From positions 1 through 38,121 of the forward strand of contig NZ_LBMW01000062.1 in the NCBI RefSeq assembly GCF_026168105.1: DNA of 38,121 nt. The letters are read 5' to 3'. Shown piece by piece: positions 15,829-38,121 of this stretch. The notes under the pieces are model-generated. The model made no database searches and was not told the DNA's origin. It saw only the letters and a program-made list of their open reading frames with translations. Origin of the DNA: Streptomyces hygroscopicus. GTDB lineage: Bacteria; Actinomycetota; Actinomycetes; Streptomycetales; Streptomycetaceae. Position numbers and translations under genes: made by a program. Numbering within the stretch: position 1 is the first letter of the stretch; each line of letters starts with the position of its first letter.

Positions 15829-16644
15829 TCAGGGGACGGCGGCGGGATCGACGCCGAGCACAACGGTGCCGGTCACTCCCTTGCCGAGGTCGCTGCCGAT
15901 CTGCGTGAGGGCCAGCAGGGTGGAGGATCCGCCATTGCGGTAGATGCCGTCCCTGGCGTTGAGCGTGCGAGTGGCCGTGTTGCTCCGGTAGGGGGTCAAT
16001 GTGGCAACCCTGCTGTTGTACGTTTCCGGGAAGTAGAGCTGGCCGGTGTGGGAGACGTGGCCTCCCTGGTACCTACCATCGGTGACAGTGCCGCCGACAT
16101 GTGTCTTGACGTGGATGTGGAGGGCACGGCCGACGTACCAGCCAGGGTAGATGGTGGTGAATTCCGCTACGCCGGTGGAGTCGGTCAGTTGCACACCGCG
16201 CAGGAAGGTCGTGTCCGGGGTGGAACCGCCTGCCACGTATCCGGAGTAGACGCCGAGAGCGTCGCAGTGCCAGATGTCGACCGCCGTGCCGGGCAGTGCA
16301 GAGCAGGTTGTCGTGTCGATCACCTTGACGCGGAGGGTGAGCGGCACGCCGGGCTTGCCCTCGGTGACGTTCTTGCGGACCGTCTCCAGGTCCAGGTAGT
16401 AGGGCCCCTCGGTCTGCTCGGGTGTGAGGACGCAGTCGGCGGCCGGCCGGGTCGGGGGCTGCGCGGCGTTGTTCCGGTCTGCGGCCGCGGTCGCCTGCCC
16501 GGCCGTCAGCCCCAGAGCAGCCGCTCCGAGGGTCGCACCGCCCAGGGCGGCCATGACGGTTCTGCGGGTTGCACCGACCGGGCCGTCGGCCGGCCCGGGG
16601 CGGCGCTCGCGTTCTGCGGAATGGGGGAGGGGGGTGTCAGTCAT
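15829..16644 (-). CDS. Tat-exported intradiol ring-cleavage dioxygenase
   Basis: The 271-residue enzyme would cleave catechol-type rings between the two hydroxyls, using Fe(III). The N-terminus has a twin-arginine signal: RRTVMAALGGATLGAAALG (about residues 27-45), ending near ATAAA. The catalytic domain shows PEQTEGPYYLD, VDIWHCDALGVYSGY, a YPGWY segment and ALHIHVK; the Tyr in GVYSG, a Tyr of YPGWY and both His of HIH are the expected iron ligands. Secreted members act on lignin-derived or other aromatics outside the cell. No carbohydrate-binding module follows. It is monocistronic by the hairpin downstream. The ATG at 16644 has no ribosome-binding site but has CATTCT 6 nt before it. Confidence 0.9.
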   Translation of the reverse strand: MTDTPLPHSAERERRPGPADGPVGATRRTVMAALGGATLGAAALGLTAGQATAAADRNNAAQPPTRPAADCVLTPEQTEGPYYLDLETVRKNVTEGKPGVPLTLRVKVIDTTTCSALPGTAVDIWHCDALGVYSGYVAGGSTPDTTFLRGVQLTDSTGVAEFTTIYPGWYVGRALHIHVKTHVGGTVTDGRYQGGHVSHTGQLYFPETYNSRVATLTPYRSNTATRTLNARDGIYRNGGSSTLLALTQIGSDLGKGVTGTVVLGVDPAAVP

Positions 16645-16650
16645 GCTGTG

Positions 16651-16656
16651 AGAATG
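16651..16656 (-). promoter_or_regulatory. Weak -10-like hexamer CATTCT before dioxygenase
   Basis: Read on the minus strand, CATTCT ends exactly 6 nt before the dioxygenase ATG. It lacks the initial T of TANNNT. It repeats the 6-nt spacing seen at other starts in the window. Confidence 0.3.
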
Positions 16657-16888
16657 GCGCGTGTGGCAGTCCGTGGGATCGATCAGATGACCGGTGAATC
16701 GTGAGCGTTACGAAACTCACCGCGTCGACGTCCGCGCGGCTGCCGGACGTGATGCGGAGCCTGGCTGTCGAAGGCACCTCAGTCCCGGAGCCGCACGGTG
16801 CGGGCAGGCCGGCCCATCGACTCCGTGGGGTGCACCGCTCCCGTGTCCGCTGTCGCCTGCGGCGGCAGCCCGACCGTATCCGGCCACC

Positions 16889-17303
16889 GTCTTCGAGACC
16901 GATCCGTCGGTCTTCGAACTCGACGAGCTTTTGCCGGACTTCATTCCGGCGCGGCCAAAGCTGGAGGGGCCGCAGAGCCGTTCCGACCTGATCACCGAGC
17001 TCGCGGTGCGCGAGAAGCTCACGGTGCGACAGATCATCTCCCGACTCGTGGGCGGGCGCGGTCACTTCGAGTTCGTCGGCACACCTGAGCAGGTTGCGGA
17101 CACGATCACCGCCTGGTTCGAGGGCGGCGCCGCGGACGGGTTCGACATCATGGCGCCCGCGCTGCCGTCGGGTCTTGCGACCTTCGTCGAGCAGGTGCTC
17201 CCCGATCCTGCGCGGCAAGGGGCTGTTCCGTGAGGAGTACGAGGGCAGGACCCTGCGCGAGCACTACGCGCTCCCGGTACCGGCGAACCAGTCCCATGGC
17301 TGA
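16889..17303 (+). pseudogene. LLM-class flavin monooxygenase (NtaA/SnaA type), C-terminal fragment with frameshift
   Basis: About 135 codons match the C-terminal part of NtaA/SnaA/DszA-type flavin monooxygenases: RSDLITELAVREKLTVRQII, then GGRGHFEFVGTPEQVADTI, AWFEGGAADGFDIMAPALPSG, and in a second frame ILRGKGLFREEYEGRTLREH. The frame breaks at a CCCC run at 17199-17202, where one extra base moves reading from one frame to the next. The N-terminal two thirds with most of the flavin-binding site is missing. The gene is both truncated and frameshifted and therefore dead. It lies head to head with the intact dioxygenase gene. Confidence 0.85.
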
Positions 17304-17583
17304 CCCGCACGCGGCTCCCGCCGCGCCCTGGGGCGGCGGACGACCACTGGTGCTGCTCGCCCAGGGGGTGAGGACAGCCGTGACACAGACGGCTGGTGAA
17401 GCACTGCAGGTCGATGTGGCGTCGGCGCGAGCACTGGGAGGGCGCCCCGGCGAGTGAGGCGAGTGAGAAGAGCCCCCGCTGTCCTACGGCCGTGCCGCGG
17501 TCGCTCGTCCAGGTGGCACCCTCGCCGCCCTCGCCGCCCGAGTCGGCCGCCGTCTTCGGCGGGTGGCCGGGCGGTGACCTATG

Positions 17584-18420
17584 TCATTTACAAGTGCTGT
17601 CGGCTGACGTGGAGGAAGCCAGAGTGTCCGATGGGCGGCGACCCCAGGCCGAGATGGTCATTTGAGGGATGTCGATGAACGCTGGGTCCTTCAGTAGTTC
17701 CGTGAATTCGGTGAGGTCCGCGTCGGTGATGAGGCCGCTGGCCAGCAGATCGGGGGCAGCCCGGTCGATGAGCGGGCGCCAACGGTCCTTTTCGAGTCCG
17801 CCCATGCGGCCGAGGTTTCCGTCGAAGGCCACCTCGGTGAGTGCGTTGCGGGCGAGGAGGGCGGGCAGCCTGCGGGCCCAGGTCATGTCGGCGCCGTTCC
17901 GTCGGTAGGTGTGCTGGTAGGCGGTGAGGATGCGCTGAATCAGGGGGAAGGGGGAGGTGGCGGCGGGCAGATCGTAGGGCTCTTCGATGAAGAGCCAGCC
18001 ACCGGGGGAGAGCCAGCCGGCGGCCCGTGCGACCATCTCGTCCCGATCGGGGAGGTGGCAGAACAAATAGCGGGCGTGGATGAGGTCGAAGGTGCCGGGC
18101 GTGTAGTCCTGACGTGTGATGTCGGCTTCGTGGATTTCCAGGTTGGTGGCCCGGCCGGCGTCGAGGTGACGGGTGTCGACGTCGACGGCGACCACGCGTC
18201 CGTCCGGGCAGCGGGTGGCGAGCCAGTAGGCGATGGAGCCCGCGCCTGCGCCAAGTTCCAGGCAGTTCCAGTTTGCTTGGATGGGCAGACTTTCGAGGAT
18301 GTTGGTGGTGAACGTGTCGACACTGCGTTGGATGGACTCCAGGCGGCCACGTTCGCGCGGGGCATCATTGCTCAGCATGCCGGTGTTGTAGGGGCTGGTG
18401 ACGGCGGGGGGCTGGGTCAC
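17584..18420 (-). CDS. SAM-dependent class I methyltransferase
   Basis: The 278-residue protein has a Rossmann methyltransferase core. Motif I is CLELGAGAGSIAYWLA at about residues 53-67, the acidic residue binding the SAM ribose is Asp80 in VVAVDVD, motif II is TPGTFDLIHARYLFCHLPD, and a post-motif strand is LSPGGWLFIEEP. The C-terminal half (about 160-270) probably forms the acceptor site. The methyl acceptor, small molecule or other, cannot be told. The GTG at 18420 is preceded by AGGTG about 6 nt upstream and lies 5 nt after the stop codon of the upstream membrane-protein gene, so the two genes are probably translated together. The C-terminal tail is Ser/Thr-rich. Confidence 0.85.
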   Translation of the reverse strand: MTQPPAVTSPYNTGMLSNDAPRERGRLESIQRSVDTFTTNILESLPIQANWNCLELGAGAGSIAYWLATRCPDGRVVAVDVDTRHLDAGRATNLEIHEADITRQDYTPGTFDLIHARYLFCHLPDRDEMVARAAGWLSPGGWLFIEEPYDLPAATSPFPLIQRILTAYQHTYRRNGADMTWARRLPALLARNALTEVAFDGNLGRMGGLEKDRWRPLIDRAAPDLLASGLITDADLTEFTELLKDPAFIDIPQMTISAWGRRPSDTLASSTSADSTCK

Positions 18421-18425
18421 GGGTA

Positions 18426-19652
18426 TCACCTGTTCGTGCGAGTGGCTGGGGTGGCGGGCGCATGCTGACCGGTGCAGTCCGGCGTGGAGGGATCGGCGGT
18501 GGACGGCAAGGCGAAGGAGCGTACGGCGGGAAGTGTCCGGGACCGGAGGACCGCAAGCAGGAAGTCGGTCTCGCTGCGGAGGCCGTTGTCGCTGGTGCCT
18601 GCGGTGGCGAGGGGGTTCGGTCGGGGTGTCCCTGCGGCAGCCCTGGCCTCGAGGGCAGCGTGCAGCCAGCACGCGGTGAACGCCGGCTCGACCTGCTCCT
18701 CCCGTAGGGCCTGGGCGGTGATGTGACGACAGGCGTGTTCCATCTTCTCGGGTGTCACGTAGTCCTGCAGGACGAGCAGGGCGTCGCGGATCTCGATGAC
18801 CTGGCGGTAAAGCCGGAGGTGGATCGTGCGGGGGCTGCCGAGCAGTGAACGGATCCGGCTACGGGGTCTCTCGAGAACGACGTGCGGGACGGCTTCGACG
18901 AGGTCGCGCCACAAGGGGTGCAAGTGCCACATGACCTTCGCGTCACATGCCGTGCGATGGACGGTGAGGGCCAGTGGCAGACCGACCCCGGCGGTCATCA
19001 GCCAGGCCGTGAGGCCGATGTTGCCGGGGAACAGCGCGCCCAGCCAGGCGGGCCGGGTGAGGAGGAAGGCCAGGACGACGCACCAGAACATGCTGGACGA
19101 GGTGAAGCCGGCGGCGAGCAGGAAAAGGCCGGTGCGCAGGGGCCGGTGGTCACGGGCCTGCCGGCCGTAGCGCACGCACAGCACGGCGCAGGGGATCGTG
19201 CCGACGAGGTGGGCAGCGACAAGCAGCCACCAAAAAGGGCTGTACCAGGGGACGGCCTCAGAATTGACGCATCCGGCATGCGGGTCGACGGTGTAGTTGA
19301 GGGCGACCAGGACGGCGACCGTCACGATCATGGGGCCGTAGACAAGCCAGGGGTGGCGCCGGGACATCGCCGCGAGGACGAAGTCGAGGATGAATGCCGA
19401 GCTGAGGACACCCCACGCGTTCATGAACAGGCCGCAGCTCTGGGCAAAGGTGAAGCTGTGGTTCAGGGCGGCGGAGACGGGGTCGAGATAGACGGTGATC
19501 GACCCGGCAAGACCGATCGCGGCGATGAGCAGCATCTTCTGCTGGTGAGAGCGGCGAGCCGTGGGCAGCCGGAGAAAGATCACCGTCCACAGCGCCAGCG
19601 CACCCAAGAGTTCGGCGCGGCACCCCAGTTTGTAGACGAAACTCAAGCTCAT
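18426..19652 (-). CDS. MAB_1171c-family putative transporter with DUF6545 region
   Basis: The 408-residue protein has seven hydrophobic segments in its first 235 residues, then a cytosolic region of about 170 residues. That region starts HLHPLWRDLVEAVPHVVLE and continues IHLRLYRQVIEIRDALLVLQDYV, the pattern of the MAB_1171c/DUF6545 family of actinobacteria. The biochemical role of this family is not established. Streptomyces carry many copies, often next to small regulators. Here the downstream partner is a methyltransferase gene with a gap of only 5 nt. The ATG at 19652 has AGGAG 2 nt upstream, a tight spacing. The last 60 residues are low complexity. Confidence 0.85.
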   Translation of the reverse strand: MSLSFVYKLGCRAELLGALALWTVIFLRLPTARRSHQQKMLLIAAIGLAGSITVYLDPVSAALNHSFTFAQSCGLFMNAWGVLSSAFILDFVLAAMSRRHPWLVYGPMIVTVAVLVALNYTVDPHAGCVNSEAVPWYSPFWWLLVAAHLVGTIPCAVLCVRYGRQARDHRPLRTGLFLLAAGFTSSSMFWCVVLAFLLTRPAWLGALFPGNIGLTAWLMTAGVGLPLALTVHRTACDAKVMWHLHPLWRDLVEAVPHVVLERPRSRIRSLLGSPRTIHLRLYRQVIEIRDALLVLQDYVTPEKMEHACRHITAQALREEQVEPAFTACWLHAALEARAAAGTPRPNPLATAGTSDNGLRSETDFLLAVLRSRTLPAVRSFALPSTADPSTPDCTGQHAPATPATRTNR

Positions 19653-19816
19653 TGCTCCTACTCGCGGATTCCGAGGGCGGCTTCGAGAGTTCGGCTTCCT
19701 GTTCCTGCTCGGTGGTGTAGTCGGCCGCCCACCATCGCCGCGAGGGTGCGGGAGCATGTCCTGCTGTACGGCGCCTTTCGTGTGGTGGAGGGGCTCAACC
19801 GCCTGGAGGGCACTGG

Positions 19817-20119
19817 CTTTGGCACTGCTTCGCCTCCGCCGGCCTGTCGAAGGGGGTTCCGGTGACGGACATGGCTGAGTGGCTGGGCCATCGCGACCCG
19901 AGGATCGCCCATCAAACCTACACGCACGTGCTGGCCGACGGTCCGGAGCGTCTGAGGTCTTTGATGGATGCCGTGTTCACGATGGATGAGGGCACGTGCC
20001 CGGCAGGGGTCCCACGCGTCTCTGGGACTTCTCGGGGACTTCCGGCTGCGGCGGACGGCGTGATCCCGAGAGAACCGAAATACCATTTCCGCCGGTCAAC
20101 GGCGCTCGCTGATTCATAG
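19817..20119 (+). pseudogene. Tyrosine recombinase (integrase), C-terminal remnant
   Basis: About 100 codons remain from the catalytic end of a phage-type integrase: HCFASAGLSKGVPVTDMAEW, then WLGHRDPRIAHQTYTHVLAD. These include the HxxR-like LGHRD motif and the nucleophile Tyr in HQTYTHV. Just before, the expected LRH of the first catalytic Arg reads Leu-Trp-His (TGG in place of CGG), and nothing integrase-like is found upstream. The protein cannot be an active recombinase. It marks a former mobile element. I looked for a tRNA or a clear attachment-site repeat nearby and found none. Confidence 0.85.
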
Positions 20120-20226
20120 CCGCAGGTCGGCAAGGCACTCTGCCTCTTGATCAACGTATGACCGGTTGACGCCTCCGCACCCCTTCTGACCAGCAACAGA
20201 TGACGTGCGCCAGGGGTGCAGGAGGT

Positions 20227-20332
20227 GCCTTTGGGACCTCGATTAATCATTAGTGTCTCTTCGTGGGGCTGTGCTTCCTTGGCTGCGTGCCGGACCTTCC
20301 GGCAACTCGTCCACCTGCGGAGAGACAGCCTC
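20227..20332 (+). promoter_or_regulatory. AT-rich promoter region of the FAD monooxygenase
   Basis: Within GC-rich surroundings, 20240-20256 is AT-rich and holds the perfect 8-bp palindrome GATTAATC (20241-20248) followed by CATTAGTG. TAGTGT at 20251-20256 could serve as a -10. GGAGAG at about 20319 lies 8 nt before the ATG at 20333 and is a good ribosome-binding site. The palindrome might bind a MarR- or TetR-type repressor, but no such gene is adjacent. Confidence 0.35.
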
Positions 20333-21442
20333 ATGCACTCGACTCACGCCCCCCGCATCGCCGTTGTCGGCGCCGGCCTCGGCGGCCTTGCCTGCGCCCG
20401 CGTCCTGCAACTCCACGGCCGACCGGTCACTGTCTTCGAACGTGAGGCTTCCACCGGTGCCCGCCCCCAGGGCGGAAGCCTCGACATACATGCCGGTACC
20501 GGGCAGGTGGCGCTGCGTGCGGCGGATTTACTCGACCGGTTCCGCACCTTGGCCCGCCCCGAGAGCCAGGAGTGGCGCCTGCTCGACCCTGCCACCGCCG
20601 CCGTCCTGCCTTTCGCGGGGCCCGTCCACGATGAGGACAGCCCCGAGATCGACCGCGGTCAGCTGCGTGGCTTGCTCCTGGAATCCCTTGCCGAGGGTAC
20701 CGTCCGGTGGGACCACGCCGTGGCCGGTGTCACGCCGCTCGGAGACGGCACCTGGCGGCTCCTTTTCGACGACGGGAGCACCGAGGAGGCCGACTTGGTG
20801 GTCGGTGCCGACGGTGCCTGGTCGCGAATCCGACCAACCCTGTCGGACGCCACGCCCAGCTACAACGGTGTCACCTTCATCGAGGCCGGCTTCGACGACC
20901 GCGACACCCGCCATCCCGCCCTTGCCGGCACCGTCGGCAACGGAACCATGCTGGCGAGCGCCGGTAGCAGGGCTTTGCTGGCCCAGCGCAACAGCAATGG
21001 CCACATCCGCGTCTACGTCGCCTTCCGTGCCCCGCAGAACTGGCAGGTGGCCGCCGACGTGGCACTCGATGACACAGCGGCCGTCCGCGCACACCTGCTG
21101 AGGATGTTCGAGGGATGGGACGAGAGCCTGCTCCACCTCGTACGACACAACGACGGCGGATTCGTCAGCCGGCCCGTGTTCGTGCTGCCCGCTCCGCACA
21201 CCTGGGAACACGTCCCCGGCATCACTCTGCTGGGCGACGCCGCGCACCTGATGCCCCCCGTGGGGCTCGGCGCAAACCTCGCCATGCTCGATGGTGCCGA
21301 CCTCGCCCACGCCCTCATCGCCGAATCCACCATCGACGACGCCGTACGCGGCTATGAAAGCCTCATGCTGCCTCGCTCGGCCCAGGCCGCCCGGGACTGC
21401 GCCAAAGCACTCGACGACATCATCCCTCCCGAAGGAGCCTGA
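20333..21442 (+). CDS. FAD-dependent monooxygenase, TetX/aromatic hydroxylase type
   Basis: This 369-residue protein has the complete set of flavoprotein monooxygenase motifs. The GxGxxG dinucleotide fold is IAVVGAGLGGLACARVLQ (residues 9-26) with the acidic strand end VTVFEREA, the DG motif is LVVGADGAWSRIR, and the second FAD motif is GITLLGDAAHLMPP followed by GLGANLAMLDGADLA. It most resembles TetX-like enzymes, which hydroxylate tetracyclines or other polycyclic substrates using NADPH and O2. Codon 66 (20528-20530) is TTA, the rare leucine codon read by bldA tRNA in Streptomyces, so expression is probably tied to development. It lies 344 bp before the polyketide synthase gene on the same strand and may be a tailoring or resistance enzyme of that cluster; this is inference. 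Confidence 0.87.
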   Translation: MHSTHAPRIAVVGAGLGGLACARVLQLHGRPVTVFEREASTGARPQGGSLDIHAGTGQVALRAADLLDRFRTLARPESQEWRLLDPATAAVLPFAGPVHDEDSPEIDRGQLRGLLLESLAEGTVRWDHAVAGVTPLGDGTWRLLFDDGSTEEADLVVGADGAWSRIRPTLSDATPSYNGVTFIEAGFDDRDTRHPALAGTVGNGTMLASAGSRALLAQRNSNGHIRVYVAFRAPQNWQVAADVALDDTAAVRAHLLRMFEGWDESLLHLVRHNDGGFVSRPVFVLPAPHTWEHVPGITLLGDAAHLMPPVGLGANLAMLDGADLAHALIAESTIDDAVRGYESLMLPRSAQAARDCAKALDDIIPPEGA

Positions 21443-21593
21443 GCAAGCGCCACAGCCACCGGTCCGCGACACCCCCCCCGCGCCAGCCAGGACCCGACAC
21501 CACCCCGAGCCGTGCGGGACGGCCGTTCCGAAGTCCCGCGAGCATCCCACTCGGCACCCGGTGCGCGACGCAGCCGGCGTTCATGGGACAGCC

Positions 21594-21609
21594 CTTGGGG
21601 TTCCCCTTG
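21594..21609. promoter_or_regulatory. Candidate PAS-LuxR (PimM-type) operator, box 1
   Basis: CTTGGGGTTCCCCTTG contains a GGGG-TT-CCCC inverted repeat. Compared with the published PimM consensus CTVGGGAWWTCCCBAG it agrees at 12 of 16 positions. It lies about 180 bp before the polyketide synthase start. Confidence 0.4.
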
Positions 21610-21662
21610 GTGAGGCCCATGGGCTGCGGATTGCTCACACGACGACATGCATGCGCCGTGCG

Positions 21663-21678
21663 TTTGGGATTCCCCTAG
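21663..21678. promoter_or_regulatory. Candidate PAS-LuxR (PimM-type) operator, box 2
   Basis: Read on the minus strand the site is CTAGGGGAATCCCAAA, agreeing with CTVGGGAWWTCCCBAG at 13 of 16 positions. It lies 69 bp downstream of box 1 and 108 bp before the polyketide synthase start codon. In pimaricin-type clusters such boxes overlap the -35 of activated promoters. No clear -10 was identified. Confidence 0.5.
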
Positions 21679-21786
21679 ACCTGATCCGGTACCACGCCGG
21701 AAGCCCGGCCGCTGGGCCGAAACTAGGGCCACACCGCCATGTGTACGGTGCCTTTTCGTTCTCTGTGTGGGTGGGTGGAGCGCAAT

Positions 21787-38121
<16,335 letters not shown>

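Noticed and set aside
16694..16888. Start of an intact monooxygenase gene
   Set aside because: The frame is open from 16694, but the first 65 codons show no family likeness and the product would be less than half the normal enzyme length.
18882..19865. Plus-strand open frame of 327 codons opposite the MAB_1171c gene
   Set aside because: The minus strand gives a membrane protein with seven clear hydrophobic segments; the plus frame is low complexity and Gly/Arg/Asp-rich.
20060..20170. tRNA gene or attachment site next to the integrase remnant
   Set aside because: I found no cloverleaf-like fold or T-loop consensus and no duplicate of the sequence elsewhere in the window.

Overview
The window is high-GC actinobacterial DNA, almost certainly from Streptomyces. 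The support is very high GC, strong G/C third-position bias, GTG starts, TANNNT -10 hexamers placed exactly 6 nt before start codons, rare TTA (bldA-type) codons, and families typical of the genus. No tRNA, rRNA or CRISPR array was seen.

Left part (1-11917) is ordinary chromosome. In order it holds a TerD/TerA-type protein cut by the window start, an HpnB-like glycosyltransferase divergent from a glutamate-racemase-family gene, a 14-bp minisatellite followed by a perfect 24-bp palindrome, a small membrane protein and an O-antigen-ligase-like membrane protein. These are followed by apolipoprotein N-acyltransferase (lnt), a Nudix hydrolase, and a probable 3-hydroxybutyrate locus made of an SDR dehydrogenase, a GAF/PucR-type regulator and a convergent MHS-family transporter. 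Five genes here carry a -10-like hexamer at the same distance from the start codon, which suggests leaderless mRNAs.

Middle part (about 11.9-20.3 kb) is a patchy accessory region with decayed genes: a C-terminal metallo-beta-lactamase-fold fragment, a C-terminal flavin-monooxygenase fragment with a 1-nt frameshift, and a tyrosine-recombinase C-terminal fragment. Between them lie intact genes: a large ATPase-LuxR regulator with an N-terminal zinc-ribbon-like motif, a Tat-exported intradiol dioxygenase, and an MAB_1171c-family membrane protein closely coupled to a SAM methyltransferase. The mix suggests repeated insertion and loss next to a biosynthetic cluster border.

Right part (20.3 kb to the end) is the left edge of a modular type I polyketide synthase cluster. 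A TetX-like FAD monooxygenase with a TTA codon precedes one open reading frame of at least 5445 codons that runs off the window. It encodes a loading module (KSQ-AT-ACP, with Gln in place of the KS cysteine) and three extension modules: KS-AT-KR-ACP, KS-AT-DH-KR-ACP, and KS-AT-DH followed by the start of a KR region. All four AT domains carry the malonyl-type HAFH motif, and both complete KRs carry the B-type LDD motif. The predicted chain start is acetyl, then a hydroxyl-bearing unit, then conjugated double bonds, as at the lactone end of pimaricin- or filipin-like polyene macrolides. Two palindromes upstream of the gene resemble the operator of PAS-LuxR polyene regulators (PimM type). The three extension ATs share long near-identical DNA tracts, and AT3 is a mosaic of AT1-like and AT2-like sequence.
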